Shown: piece by piece, positions 12,001-24,372 of the stretch
Numbering within the stretch: the stretch's first letter is position 1
Layout: each line of letters starts with the position of its first letter
Assembly (NCBI GenBank): GCA_035236585.1
Contig: CP141137.1
Span: forward strand, 9,874,327-9,938,326
Source of the DNA: Warburgia ugandensis
Lineage: Eukaryota; Streptophyta; Magnoliopsida; Canellales; Canellaceae
Direction of reading: 5' to 3'
DNA length: 64,000 nt
Notes under the pieces: generated by a model
What the model saw: the letters and a program-made list of their open reading frames with translations, nothing else
The model's database searches: none
Told to the model about the DNA's origin: nothing
Made by a program: the position numbers and the translations under genes

Positions 12001-15000
12001 CATATGATCAAGTTTGAGTTGGAGAATTCCCTTCACACCGGTTGTGGTGTAAGGCTGTCAATCTTGCAACAGAATGTTCCAGCTTTTCAGCCGGATGCAT
12101 GCAGTCGAACAGATTGGCTTTCAAACTATTATTTTCATCATCATGGTTTTGCCTTTGTCATGGTCAAAGGAATTGACGGTTGTAAAGTTTCTCACACCTG
12201 TGGCATTTGTTGTTCAATTTTGGTTAAAGTGGCCCTCTTGGATTATGTAGGTGAGCTATGCTATGTTTGATGGCTTGGCATAAGAGATAAGGAAACCTTG
12301 AAAGATGGAAAGAGAACTTATGGAAGTGAACCTGTCACTGTCTATTGTGTTGCTAAAACAGAATAAGTGAGTGTTAGATTCATCTGAGTAGGGTCCCTTG
12401 CTGTCTGCAAGCTGGTGCCTATTTCTCATGCTATAACATTCATTTTTATCACTTCCTGTCATCACACTGGTTTTCACTTCCTTCCAACGGTTTTATAGTG
12501 GGCAGGTCACAAAATTTGCTCATCTCTCTGTATTGAATAGGAGTTTCTGATAACATTCTAACTTCTACGACTTATTTGGTAAACAATTGTACATTCACTC
12601 TTGGACGTGTCATATTTGATGTGTCATTCTTTCAATGAAGAGTAACTATTACCTAATTATCTGCAGGTTCTGGTATACTTGGATCACTATATTGCATGTT
12701 TGAATTTTCTATTGGCTATTATCTTTATGGATTTAACTCCACCAATGCTGGTCACAAGCCCAGATGAAAAAGGAGGAGGGTCATGCATTAGGTGCCAACC
12801 GGCAGGGGAGAAGTTGAAGATGATTCTGTTATTTCTTTCTTACAAATGATATGCATTTGTATATTAGTTTGTGAGAAAGAAATGAAAATCATTTATAGCT
12901 TCTTAAAATATGGCCACCCTTGCGTCAGGTAGTCAGCTGGCAAAGGTGAAGCTGAAGATGATTTTGTTATTTCTTTTCTGCTTGCAAATGAACATGCATT
13001 TGTATATTAGTTTGTAAGGAAGAAATGAAAATCATCTTCATCTTTTTAAAACTATGGCAACCTCAACATGACATGAATCAAAAATTGACATTCCCTCAGG
13101 CTAGGGCGTTCCCCATAAGCGACGTGCTGCATCGGATCCCGGGTGCGGTGAAAAATATGCAAGGGTTGTTCGGGGGTTCTCTTAGAAGCAACGCGCTACA
13201 TCGGATCCCAGGTGTAGTGAAAAATGGGCAAGGGCTGCTAGAGCATCCCCTCAAAAGTGACGCGCTGCATCAGAACCCAGGTGCAGTGAAAAGTGGACAT
13301 GGGTTCATACCATGGAGGCCGAGAAAGGCGATAGTAAATAGGGTATCTCCAAAACATAAGGTTCGCATTGTTACATGGAATATAGGGACACTGACAGGTA
13401 AGAGTTTGGAGCACTCAATGAAACGTAGAAGAGTCAACATCGCTTGTATCTAAGAAACCAAGTGGAAAGGGGCTAAAGTTAGAGAAATAGATGGGTATAA
13501 ATTATGGTACGTAGGAAAGGAAAATAACAGATATGGCGGAAGAATAATGGTGGATAAGGAATTAAAGGATAAAGTTGTGGACGTTAAAAGAATCAGTGAT
13601 AGAATTATAATAATAAAAATTGTTCTAGGAGAGTAGATTATAAATGTTACAAGTGCATACGCACTACAAGTAGTGTTACAAGATATCATCAAGAGACAGT
13701 TTTGAGAAGATATAGAGGGAGTCGTGCAAGAAATTCCCAACATTGAGGGGATATTTATAGGAGCAGACTTAAATGGCCACGTAAGAAAAGATAAAGAAGG
13801 TTGTGATAGAATACACGGAGAGTATGGTATAGGTGAACGAAATGAGATAGGGGAGAATATCCTCAATTTTGCTTTGTCATATAACCTGTCCATTGCAAAT
13901 ATACTCTTTAAGAAGAGGGATAAGAAGAGGGATGAATACTTAATAACCTTTAAAAGTGGACTTCATAAAAGCCAAATAGACTTTTTTCTACTTAGGAATA
14001 ATGAATGATCTATATGTAAGGATTGTAAGGTGATACCCGGTGAGAGTTTAACCTCACAATGTAGGTTAATGGTTATGGATATCCATATCAAAAGATGAAG
14101 TAAAAGAACTGAACTTAATGCACATCCAAAAACTAAGTGGTGGAACTTAAAAGGAGAGAAAATAACCTCATTCAAAAATAAGTTGATGGTAGAAGGAAAT
14201 TGGAACTATGAAACAAAAGTAAATACCATGTGGACTAATATGGCTGAGTCCATTAAGAAAGTGGCAAAAGATGTCTTAGGAGTATATAAGGGTAAAAGGC
14301 TATTAGCAAAGGAAACATGGTGGTGGAATAAAACAATGCAAAAAGCTATTAAAGAAAAACGAGTGCGTTTTAAAGCATGCCAGAAGATTAGAAATAATGA
14401 AAACTATGAGCAATATAAAAATGCTAAAAATGTTGTTAAGAGAATAGTAAGTGAGACTAAACTTAAAGCATATGATGAGCTCTATAATAGATTAGGAACA
14501 AGAGAAGGTGAGAAAAATGTGTTTAAACTTGCAAAAGTAAGAGAACAGAAGGGTAAGGACTTAAAGCATGTTAGGTGCATTAGAAGTGATGACCAAATGG
14601 TACTAGTCAAAGATGATGAGATCAAACAAAGGTGGGAAATATGCTTTCAAAATTTGTTAAATGACAATGGCCTTGAGAATATAGGAATTGAAAATACTAT
14701 AAATCTAAATAACATTGGATATTATAAATATGAAAGTAGGATTAGAATACCTGAAGTAAAAGAGGCCTTGAGAAAGATAAAATCAGGAAAGGCCATGGGG
14801 CCTGATGGTATACCAATAGAGGTTTGGAAGCATATGAGATATATTAGGATAGTTTGGTTGACCAAGTTGTTTAACAAGATTATAAAATCAAAGAAAATGC
14901 CTGATGAGTGGAGGAAAAGCTCTATTGTACCAATCTATAAGAATAAAGGAGACATTCAGAGCTACACTAATTATCGATGGATCAAACTTATGAGCCACAC

Positions 15001-18000
15001 CATGAAACTTTTTGAAAGAGTGATTGAGAAGAGGCTACGACATGAAACAAGTGTATCGGAGAATCGGTTTGGTTTCATGCCTGGGAGGTCTATCATGAAA
15101 GCTATTTTCTTACTAAGACAATTAGTAGAGAAATATAGGGAGAGGAGAAAAGACCTTCACATGGTCTTTATCGACTTAGAGAAAGCTTATGATAGAATCC
15201 CTAGAGAGTTAACATAGAGGGTGTTGGGTGGTAAAGGGGTCTCTCAAGGGTATATAGACATAATTAAAGATATGTATGAGGGAGCAGTAACAAATGTTAA
15301 GACCACCAGTGTCATGACTGGTGATTTTCCTATCACTGTCAGATTACACCAAGGATCGGCATTGAGTCCATACCTTTTTACATTAGTTATAGATGAGTTA
15401 ACAAAACATCTGCATGAGGAGATTCCCTAGTGCATGCTATTTGCAGACGATATAGTCCTACTTGATGAGACAAGGGAGGGTGTAAATATAAAGCTAGAGT
15501 TATGGAGAGAAGCATTAGAATATGAAGGATTTAAAATTATCCGAACTAAGACAGAATATATGGAATGTAATTTAGCAAGGAGAGTAATAGTGGAACACTA
15601 GTCAAGATTGATAACCAAGAGGTCCTCATGAAAGAGCACTTTCGATACTTAGGATCATTGATCCATGAGAGTGGAGAGATTGAGAGGGAGGTTACCCAAA
15701 GAATCCAAGCGGATTGGAACAAATGGAGATGTGCATCAGGTGTTTTATGTGATAGGCGGGTGCCACTCAAACTAAAGGGAAAATTCTATAGGATGGCTAT
15801 AAGGCCGGCCATGCTCTATGGATCAGAGTGTTAGACAGTTAAGGAACATCATACTCATAGGATGAGCGTCGCAGAAATGAGGATGTTGAGATGGATGAGT
15901 GGTAAGACAAGAAAGGATAGAATTAGAAATGAAAATATTAGGGGAAATTTATGGGTAGCACCAATAGGTAACAAGATGAGGGAGACTAGACTTAGATGGT
16001 TTGGACATGTTCAAAGGAGACCAACAACAGCACCGATTAGAAGGAGTAAGGCAATACAAGTAGAAGGTTCTAAAAGGGCAAGGGGAAGGCCCAAAAGAAC
16101 GTGGATAGAAGTGGTGAGGAAAGATTTAAAAACTTTGGGACTAAATGAAGCAATGGTATTTAATAGAGTGGAATGGAGGAATAAGATTCATGTGGCCGAC
16201 CCCTAATTGGGATAAGGTCTTGATGATGATGATTATTATTATCTTTATGGATTTAGGTATATATGGTTGATTGCTTGGTCTCATCTATTTTTCCCTTTCT
16301 TTCCAATGAGTTTATGTTGAATATATATCTCTATATTATTTTTCAGTAATTGTCTATTTATGCTGTTCATCTCTCTCTCTCTAAGCCATGCTTTTTTGTC
16401 CTTCACAATCATTGCAGGTCAGTGCAGTGTTAAGGCATGCATCATTACCATCAGTTACAGGCCTTATAAGTAACTTGAGAAGCCATGGTATGCTGCTATT
16501 TTCTTACCCTGATATTTCACAGTCTCACTACTAGTTACTTCCTAAATGGAAAATGCCTGTCACTGAGACTTGTTTCACTCGCTATTGCTACTAAATTTTC
16601 ATGTCATTGTCAGAAATGACCTGATAAATTGCTGCTTATTGTATTCTGACCATATATATTGTTGAATATCAATGGAGAAAATAGGCTGTTGTAATTATTG
16701 CTGAGGAAAAAATTGAAGACTTTCTTCATTTGCTAACCATTGAATTTCATAGGAATAAATGTGATTTATGCAATTATTTATGGGAAAAAGTTATACAACC
16801 TTTTGTATTTTTGACAGATATGCCTGTGTAGGTTATCTAGGAGGATGGGGTGAATTTTTTGATTCATTGTATATAATGAGTTTGGTTCCGAGTACCTTGT
16901 TCTGTATTCCAACTATATCAACTGTAGTAGAAACTGCATATGTTTTCATTTGGATGGTCTGCATGTGAGTGGATGTGAGGAGGCAGAGAGAGAGCAAATG
17001 AGAGCTATGAAGCTTACTGTTTGGGGGTGGAGCAGCTTGGTTTGCTACTTCAGTGACTGTAGTTGTGGTGACAAAATTATCTAGATTTGATTGTGAGAAC
17101 AGAAATAAATAATAAATATTTTATTGAATTGATGCTGGCTGGATCATGCAGGCTATAGTTGGTGGTGGGATTGAGGGGAGATCTACAAGTAGGACAACCA
17201 TATTATTCAGCAGAACTGTGGCTGAGGAAAAACTGACTTGAGGTCTGGAATTCACAGTGGCTTGCTGATGATTGAGGGAATAGTAAATGGCAAGCAATAC
17301 ACTATAACAAAGAGAACCAAATTGAACCCTCGTAAACTTTTTAAAAGATTTAGTATAACCTATCAGTTGAGATTGTGCCTATTTGAAATTTCTTCCTATC
17401 ATCCTACGATATCTAGGTTCCCTACCATGTAGGAAAGTGATTATGATGTTCTAGAATCTGAATTCCCTGTGTCAGAACTCTGATTATTTTATTTTGGGTG
17501 TTCATACTTTTCATTTCCCACTTCCATTATTTTTTCCTTCCTTTTGGGCCTGCTTGGTTTGATGGTTAAGCCTTTCCGCTGTAGCATTAATCCACATCTT
17601 CCAACTCAAAAACAGCCTTTCATGTGGGACTTTGGATTCTCATTATAACTTTCAGTGGAGTTGTTGCATTATTACTTGGCTTCTTCTCTAGATTGTGTTT
17701 AAGTTAGCTTTTTTGCAATATTTATCTGTTTATTTGCTATCTCCTGACTCCTCATGTCTGGTCTTTAAGGAGATGTTGTGTCAGATACCAGTATTCACTT
17801 AGTATAGAGACACCGGTGTTAGCATCCACAGATAATAGATCATAAGCTCAGTTGCTCTAATTTTTCATTTTTTTCTTGCTTTTTTGCCTTCACTTGGCTG
17901 GCTTATTAAAACGACCATGTATGTTGGGATATTTTATTATCTGGGACAATAATATGATCATCAATAACTCTACCTTAGAAGGATTCCTAATATCAGATTC

Positions 18001-21000
18001 TTTACGTCCATCCAACAAGTTTAACTGGTTTCCTGAAACAGATCCTCCTTGAATTTGTTCCCCCAAAGTTGATGTGTTCAAAAAGCAATCCTTAGTTTTT
18101 ATATGGTTTTCTCATTATCATGCTAATTGAGCTGAAACTATGAAGCAGTGCTTTTTTCTTAGTTTTTAATTTTGAGGACTTACTTTCAGTTTCTTGATAA
18201 CAGTACCAATATATAAAGCTGCTTTGACTAGATAGTTGATGATGGCATTAATTTCTTTAGCAATCATATAAATTGAATCTACTCTATTCTGCTTATCTTA
18301 TGCTACTTATTAGTGGAATTCTTCAGTTCTTCAAACACAATACCCCGTTCTTTCGTACTGTTAGTTTTTACAATTTACTAGCCTCTTAAATTTACACTTT
18401 CACCCATTCAGTTTAATGCAAACCAGGTTCTTGTTACCTGTTTTGGTTGCAGATCAAGTTTCATGCATCTTTTGGTTAGTACATTCAGATCTTCATGAAA
18501 TCCAGGTCCTTGCAGCTCTTGAATATGTGTCCAGTATGGTTGCCGCTTTAGACCCAATGTCTCAGTCTCCAGATGGTCCAAGAAGCAATTCAGAGAATCT
18601 GATTTGGCTTGAACAGAATTCTAGAAGAGGAAGACTAAATGTGCGGTTGAAGCGGCGCAATGGAAGAGTTAAAGTGATCGTGAGTGCTCTATTTATCCCT
18701 CTTCATCTTTCTTGTGGAACTTTTATGTTCTTCAAGCTGAAACTGATTCCCTCTGACAACTATGCTTTCTGGAAATTATCATCTAGTGTGAAGACTTCCA
18801 TGTCGAGCAATCGGGCCTCAGATTTGTTGCTGTTTCTTCTGCAAATGCAACGATCAACCAAAATCCTTTGCCAAAGGTCTGTTAAGATGAGGTTACTTGG
18901 CCTTAAAAATGAAGCCGTATTCCCCCCCTCCATCTCTATTGCAGACACAGAGGGATACAAATACTTGTTTCTTATGTGCTTCCACTATTGCGTTCAACAG
19001 GTTCAATTGCAGTTCAATCTCCAGCTATCAGAACAAGAACGAGTTGACAGGGCAAAGGTTATACTTCCATTTGAACACCAAGGTACGCTGCAATTAATTC
19101 GGTTGTTAAAAATTAGGCTTCATTGGTAGTTTTAATATGTAAGCTACTTCATTGTTAGAATAGGGATTTTTTTAGTAATCTTCTCAATAGTTAGTAATGC
19201 AATATTTTTTTTCTCTATTTTTTTTTTTAATCTACACTGACTTCAGTCTTGCAGCAGCTGCGTGCAACACTACTAGGGAACATTCTAAACTCGAAGCTTG
19301 GATTATCCAACATAGTCTTTGATATTTTCTTTGCTAGTGGAAATTTTTCTTCTAGGAAAAGAAGTAAAAACACAGACGAATGGACTCTTATTATGTCAGA
19401 GAGGGAAAGTAACTATGGCCTTAACATGTAACCCTAATTATTTGGTAGACAAACTATTCCACCTTAGTGTTCTTTAACAATTAATTGGAAACAGGTTTTC
19501 CGAAGCAAGCTGTTAAAATAATTCTCTGTTTATTGAATGGAAGTCATGCTTTCCTGTAAGTAGCAAAATGTTCTATGGTAAAATGACAAGTAGGTTTTCT
19601 AAGGAGCTCTCAGAACATCTGTTGTGCCAGAGATAGATCATAAAACCATTGCTTCAACTTAAGGGTCTGGAGAATTGATTTAAGAAGCAGAGTGCCAAGT
19701 GTTGTTCATTCAATGGTTGTTGTAAGCATTGCATCAAAACTTGCCGAGTCAGCTCGGAACTTAATAAGGCAGTTTTAAGCTTCCACACATTTTGTTTATG
19801 CAACTTGGCTGAGATTTTCATGTCTAGTCATAGCGGGTTATATAGAGTGAAATTAGTGCAAAAATGAATTGCAGGAGACTTGAACCTGCAACCTCAGGTC
19901 GTGAACCATTTTAACCATCACTCATTTTTCTTGGTGATAAACTAGAACAAGTTAATATTTAAATAAATTTGCCATGTTGTCTGCATTAAGGCCTTGTCAA
20001 CCCCTTTGGCAGATTCTGCACTGAGTTCCCATTGTGTTTTTTGCTACTATGGTTGTAAATACTTGAAGTAGAACTACAGCTTGCTGGTCTTTGTTGATAA
20101 CACGTGCCTTCTTAAGGGTGCCTATACTACAATATGATGGATGGAAAGACTATGTTAAGGGAAAATGATGTTCATACATCGTTTTCTGATGGTGCAGTCT
20201 TTTATTAAACACTTTTCTGGCTGTCTGTTGGTGGCTTTTGAGAATCCTAATAAACCAGTAGTGGTTAGTAAGGAATGACATGATAAAGAGTGGAGTGTCA
20301 TTATGGAAACAAGTAGTTTCCTCATCATTTCGATTTATTACTTGATCTGACTTTACATGCCTGGGATAGGTCTGTCACTTACATTCGGATACTTGATATC
20401 AGAGGTCACATCTAAACAAGAGACTGTCATATCCATTAAAAAGGGCATTAAAGACTAATGATTCCACAGAGTAAGATTGTCATATAGGATGCTGGGAAGT
20501 CCATCAAGGTCTTCTCAGTGGAATCAAACACATTGACATACTATTGACTTTTCCTAAAGAAGTCATTTTGGGGTAAATCTCCTGCATGTTCAGATTGTTG
20601 CATGGAAGTTCAGATCTTCTGTCACATTGATCTTTTGATCAGTCTTTGATCAAAAGAATATGGATATTTGGATTGCTACCTTTGCTCTCTGGGTAGTCAT
20701 AAAATACATATATCTTTGGATTAGGCATGATTGATCTTAACATCTATCTGGCACATATGATCTCTGGATCATTTTGTTAGTCTCTGGACTGTCTGGTCAA
20801 GGGTACATTGTGTTAACACAACTTGTAGCTATCCGTGTAGAAATTTCCTAGCCTAATTAAAGTTTGGAGTTTGGGTGCCAAATATTTATTAACCATATCA
20901 ACCCTTGAATAAGAGCACCATGTTGACTTTCTTGGTTCTTTCATTTTTCCCCGTAAAATGTGGAGACTTTCTACTCTACTAGTAACTTTTGTCTTGTATT

Positions 21001-21832
21001 CCAGAAGGCATGGAAGAATAGTGGAACTGTTATTGTTGCAAGCCATTTGCAGTGAAGACTGCTGCATGCACATGGACCAACTTTGACATGTGCTTGTGCA
21101 AGCTCAATCTGGATGGTTTTTGACTAATCCATATAACATTTCATGTGTTAGGACGTGCAGTTTCACATGCAATTTCTTGCACCCTTACATCATGTGTTTA
21201 TGTCACTTTTTATTTTATAATTAGAAAGAGATCTTAAGAATTTTGTGGATGTCGGCTCTACGTAGGTTCTTCAATCCATTTTCTTCATTTACTCGTTTCG
21301 CAAAACTGTACTGGAAGCTGTTGGTATTGATGTTGGAGGAAATGAAGCTATACTATAATTTTTCATCAAATGGATCCTGGATTTTGAATTTTGACGTTCC
21401 CATAGCTCCTAATCCTCATCCATCTATTCACAAGAGAGTGTGTGTGTGTGTGACACTTGTAACTAGATGGATATGTGCATTTGGTATATCAAATTTTCAT
21501 TTGCTTACATACACACACGCCTGCACATATATACAGAAGTGTCATTATCAAAACAATATAATCCAGGTACAACTTCTCGATTCTCATATTAAACATAGCA
21601 TAATACATGCTGAGGAATAATTTCTAACATTGTCTTGCATATTTCAGGAAATGGAAAAACCATGCAGATCTATGATGGTCGACAATCCATCACTGATGCG
21701 CAAAAGAATCCCCATTTGATTAAACCTACTACCAGTACTGATGGTGGGATGGGTGAGATTCATTATCTTCGCGACTCTGATGATGAGGCGCCCGATTCTG
21801 ATGAGGATCCAGATGATGACTTGGATATTTAA
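9055..21832 (+). CDS. ELP5: Elongator complex protein 5 (nine coding exons, complete)
   Basis: Subunit of the Elp4-Elp5-Elp6 half of Elongator, which supports wobble-uridine modification of tRNAs. Coding exons: 9055-9221, 9306-9398, 10065-10225, 10389-10435, 16418-16487, 18453-18679, 18787-18876, 19001-19082, 21648-21832. All introns are GT-AG and phases match. The sum is 1122 nt, 373 residues plus TAA. It starts [13 protein letters not shown] RecA-like core includes [38 protein letters not shown] and [11 protein letters not shown]. The conserved C-terminal part has [20 protein letters not shown], and the acidic end is [12 protein letters not shown]. Length and order fit plant ELP5. Intron 4 (10436-16417) contains a full-length LINE in sense orientation; intron 8 (19083-21647) is 2.6 kb with no recognisable element. 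Every catalytic or family motif reads open, so I consider it functional. Confidence 0.9.
10572..10645 (-). repeat. Possible tRNA-derived SINE head of another family
   Basis: On the minus strand a GGTGGCGAAAGGAG (A-box-like) and a CCAGGTTTGAGGTTG (B-box-like) are spaced about as in a tRNA promoter, within ELP5 intron 4. There is no cloverleaf, no Au SINE body and no visible target duplication, so this is tentative. Confidence 0.3.
12785..13058 (+). repeat. Two tandem 137-bp 5' monomers of the LINE
   Basis: GCATTAGGTGCCAACCGGCA at 12785 and GCGTCAGGTAGTCAGCTGGC at 12922 begin two similar units. Each runs through AAGATGATTxTGTTATTTC, GCATTTGTATATTAGTTTGT and AAATGAAAATCAT to a TAAAATATGG/TAAAACTATGG end. 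The second LINE copy has one unit only, shortened by about 55 bp internally. Confidence 0.82.
13025..16206 (+). pseudogene. LINE endonuclease-reverse transcriptase, broken by stops and one frameshift (copy 1)
   Basis: From 13025 to about 15560 the frame is single and closed only by nonsense codons (TAA 13451, TAG 13634, TGA 13703, TGA 14006, TGA 14096, TAG 15215, TAG 15428, TAG 15833 after the shift). A lost T near 15570 moves the frame before 15628. Order: three 23-residue repeats ([13 protein letters not shown] type); APE endonuclease with [25 protein letters not shown] and HKSQIDFFL; reverse transcriptase with [42 protein letters not shown] and the catalytic FADDIVLL; and the RTE C-terminal region with [21 protein letters not shown] and RGRPKRTW. 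The endonuclease SQHRLLV-type motif reads SQCRLMV, so the usual His is missing. Confidence 0.93.
13121..13315 (+). repeat. Three 69-bp tandem repeats inside the LINE coding region
   Basis: Units start at 13121 (GACGTGCTGCATCGGATCCC), 13190 (AACGCGCTACATCGGATCCC) and 13259 (GACGCGCTGCATCAGAACCC). The period is exactly 69 bp, 23 codons, so the repeat is in frame and encodes [20 protein letters not shown] units before the endonuclease. Confidence 0.92.
19862..19926 (-). repeat. Possible tRNA-derived SINE head in ELP5 intron 8
   Basis: On the minus strand GATGGTTAAAATGG (A-box-like) is followed by GCAGGTTCAAGTCTCCTGC, a good B-box-like arm with a small hairpin. It is not an Au SINE and shows no full tRNA fold. 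It could be a truncated tRNA-related SINE. Confidence 0.35.
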
Positions 21833-22187
21833 CTCTGTCTCTCTGCTTTGCATTGCCGAACTGTTGGAAATCCATTGGACTGGTGCCACATTGCTCCTTC
21901 AAATGGGAAGGGATAACATGAAGATGATTTGTCTTTAAATGATCGTGCCAATGGATGCACTCATGTATCAGGATCTAAGAGAACTTGCCAGTTATGAAGA
22001 ATGCAGCTCTCATAGAAAGGGTGAACAGGTTCAAGCATGAGTTCATACAGACTGTTCAACCACTTCCCATCAACTGCGATGGGCTTGCAAGCTATGGTCC
22101 ATCACTGGACCAGGCTTGATAGGTGAGAAAGAACTAAATTTCCCTGACCAGAAATTCTGTAATAATTTACTGGTAACAGATACCAAG

Positions 22188-22262
22188 CCCCATAGATCCT
22201 TTGTGGTCCGCCTCTTCTCCGGACCCTGCATATGCAGGAGCTTTATGTGCTGGGCTGCCCTT
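22188..22262 (+). mobile_element. Au-type SINE, 3'-half fragment downstream of ELP5
   Basis: CCATAGATCCTTTGTGGTCC, CTTCTCCGGACCCTGC, GGAGCTTTATGTGCTGGG and a CTGCCCTTTT end. The head is missing. It lies about 360 bp past the ELP5 stop, possibly in the 3' UTR. Confidence 0.85.
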
Positions 22263-22879
22263 TTCTTTATATTTCAAGACCATGAGATGAGGCCTGTAGG
22301 TGGCTACCAACTTTCTGATATTTTTCTTCAATCGTTTGATAATGGCAAAGTGGGACCACTCCCACCAAAGCCGAAAACAGGAGGTTTTTAAGACAAGCTT
22401 ACAGCGGACATGGTTAACCATGCTGTTCATATTACAGATGCCCAAGTATTTGAATGTCTTCTCATAGTTCGTAGGATGGGAACTGTGCTCAGCATATGTA
22501 TTAATGCACGTAAATTAATTTCATGATGAATTTTGTGGCAATTTGGTAATCTGATTGTGGTTGAATCCAGTTCCTTGATCAAAGTGAAGGAAAATGCTGT
22601 CATTCTAACGTTTTGCCAAATAAGATTGGCCTTCGTTGCTTGTTGATTCTGTATTAATTTTAAATTGTTGAGGTTTTATGAGTTTCAATTAGAGGACGGT
22701 GTAAAATAAATATAGCAAATTTGATCATCTCAAAATTCTGAAAACACAATCAGGAACTTCTTTTCCTTGGGTAATCTATCGGATAACAACATAGTGTGGC
22801 GAAACACACTGAGTGGTTCGCTGATTTATTAAACCTGGAGAAGATCAGATCACATGCAGAGTCTTAGTGACTATGAATA

Positions 22880-23047
22880 GAAAGAAGGGCAGCCTTGGTG
22901 TACAAAGCTCAGGGAATGAGCAGACTACAAAGGTCTGTAATAGACAGCCTTATTTTGCAATTTTGTAAGAAGCCGTTTTCAGGTCTTGAACCTACGACCT
23001 CAAGGTTACATGGTGACAACTTTACCATTGCGTCAAGGCTTCCCTTC
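22880..23047 (-). mobile_element. Au-type SINE with 12-bp target duplication
   Basis: Minus-strand copy: AAGGGCAGCCTTGGTG, AAGAAGCCGTTTTCAGG, GAACCTACGACCTCAAGG and the inverted head ending in CAAGGCTTCCC. TGACTATGAATA occurs at 22868-22879 and 23048-23059. About 20 bp of the GCGGGAGCTT region are missing. Confidence 0.9.
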
Positions 23048-23691
23048 TGACTATGAATAAAATTGTACATGCCTCACTAAATGGTATGAATAGCTCTAAG
23101 TTTAGTTGGCCTATATTTCTTGAGATTCAAATGATTCACATTGTAGCCCTCGACCTAAACAGGCTGTTCTCCAGGATTCTCATCCACTAATCCTGACGAC
23201 TGCTACTTTTAGTGGTAGAATGGATGGCAAAACATTTCGCAGCATGTTACAATTCAAGAAAACATTGGCTAAGATCATCCAATGGATAAAAATTTTGCAG
23301 CATGGCTCATCTAGGTCAAAGAGGCCACATTATAACAGACTTGGATCCACCAGGGTTTATAGCTAGTCGTACATATATCCTTATCCTATAAAGGCAGTTC
23401 CCAAATACAATCGAAGAGGGCAGCAAGAATCTTGAGGCAAGAATGCGAGCAACTGACATGATGTTAATTGCTTATCACCATCATTGTAGGTAAGAAGCTG
23501 TACGTTATAAGACGATCTCCACTGACCATATGGGTTCTAACACGGATCCATCAAATTACCTTGCAATGCAAAGGATCCGATCGATGTAATTTGTGGACTT
23601 ATACAAATATTTGAACAATTAAAACCAACTTGTTGAGACAAACGTTGCAGAAAAATTGAATTAGTTCAAGAAAATCCATCTTTATCATAAA

Positions 23692-24372
23692 CTAAAAATT
23701 ACTTTCATTTTTATCTTGCATACCCAGGAATCCACCTGTTTGATCATAGCGTAACAACTTCGGTAATTGCCTGTGGTTTCTCTTTACATTCTTCAGCCAT
23801 TCAGCTGCCTTCTTCGAATCAATGGCTTTGTTCATTCTAGGAACATGTTCGCCTAAGATGGGTGGGTGAGATAAACAGTCAGGATCATTGATGAGATTTA
23901 CTGGTGAAGATGGTGCTTGAACTTCACTATAGCAGAAAAAGCCAACTACCACATTCTCTTCTGATTTTCTCCAAAATTTCCCACCCCCCACCAGTGGCAT
24001 TAGATTAATAAGAAGTAAAATGCTACCAACAAGCTTGAACCCCTCTTCCCTTCCATCATTACAAAGCATAGTGGTCAATTCTGGCCATTTCATTTTGGCT
24101 ACTGCAATGAAATGATCCAGTATTTCAACACACGGTATGAACTTATGCGAATTCCAGACTAGAACCAAAACAAGATGCAAATTTTGACCAGTTTGGACTG
24201 GATTGGGCCAGATCTGACTGCAGTTTCTGAGGTTCTGTTCTGTTGAAATCAGAAGTGGTAACAAAGTGAAAAGAGAAAGAATTCCCTCACTTTTGAATAT
24301 ATATTGCCAGATATTAATTAAAACAGAACAGATTTGTACTCTTTTTCCTATCGAAATGGAATCTTCTACCAA
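23692..24372 (-). CDS. Unrecognised open reading frame, 226 codons
   Basis: I do not recognise this protein. It is the longest unexplained open frame in the window (681 nt without a stop in AT-rich DNA). The N-terminal half is hydrophobic and of unlikely composition for a folded domain. The C-terminal third (from EVQAPSSPVNLINDPD through KKAAEWLKNVKRNHRQLPKL to the stop) is polar and looks more like real coding sequence. A TGCTATAG at about 23931-23938 could be a splice acceptor, so only 23692-23930 may be a terminal exon, with the upstream part intron. No matching upstream exon was found, and the LINE at 24706 starts 330 bp upstream. A degraded retrocopy or chance ORF is equally possible. 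Confidence 0.25.
   Translation of the reverse strand: MVEDSISIGKRVQICSVLINIWQYIFKSEGILSLFTLLPLLISTEQNLRNCSQIWPNPVQTGQNLHLVLVLVWNSHKFIPCVEILDHFIAVAKMKWPELTTMLCNDGREEGFKLVGSILLLINLMPLVGGGKFWRKSEENVVVGFFCYSEVQAPSSPVNLINDPDCLSHPPILGEHVPRMNKAIDSKKAAEWLKNVKRNHRQLPKLLRYDQTGGFLGMQDKNESNF

Larger units (their letters stand above)
12736..16236 (+). mobile_element. RTE-clade LINE, full length with 19-bp target duplication (copy 1)
   Basis: A non-LTR retrotransposon of about 3.5 kb. It is flanked by TATTATCTTTATGGATTTA at 12717-12735 and 16237-16255, an exact 19-bp target duplication, so both ends are certain. Order: 49 bp of 5' sequence; two 137-bp 5' monomers (12785-12921 and 12922-about 13058); a coding region with endonuclease and reverse transcriptase; a short 3' end CCTAATTGGGATAAGGTC and a TTGATGATGATGA microsatellite tail typical of RTE elements. 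It sits in ELP5 intron 4 in the sense direction. The coding region is broken (see the pseudogene entry), so it is not autonomous. Confidence 0.95.
21833..23691. other. Region downstream of ELP5
   Basis: ELP5 3' flank and intergenic DNA. I recognise a SINE 3' half and one near full-length SINE (listed separately). Otherwise there is no gene or repeat I can support. Confidence 0.6.

Noticed and set aside
13450..13893. 147-codon minus-strand ORF, with a similar one at 25184-25633
   Set aside because: Antisense shadow of the LINE endonuclease region, present in both copies because the sense sequence is conserved.
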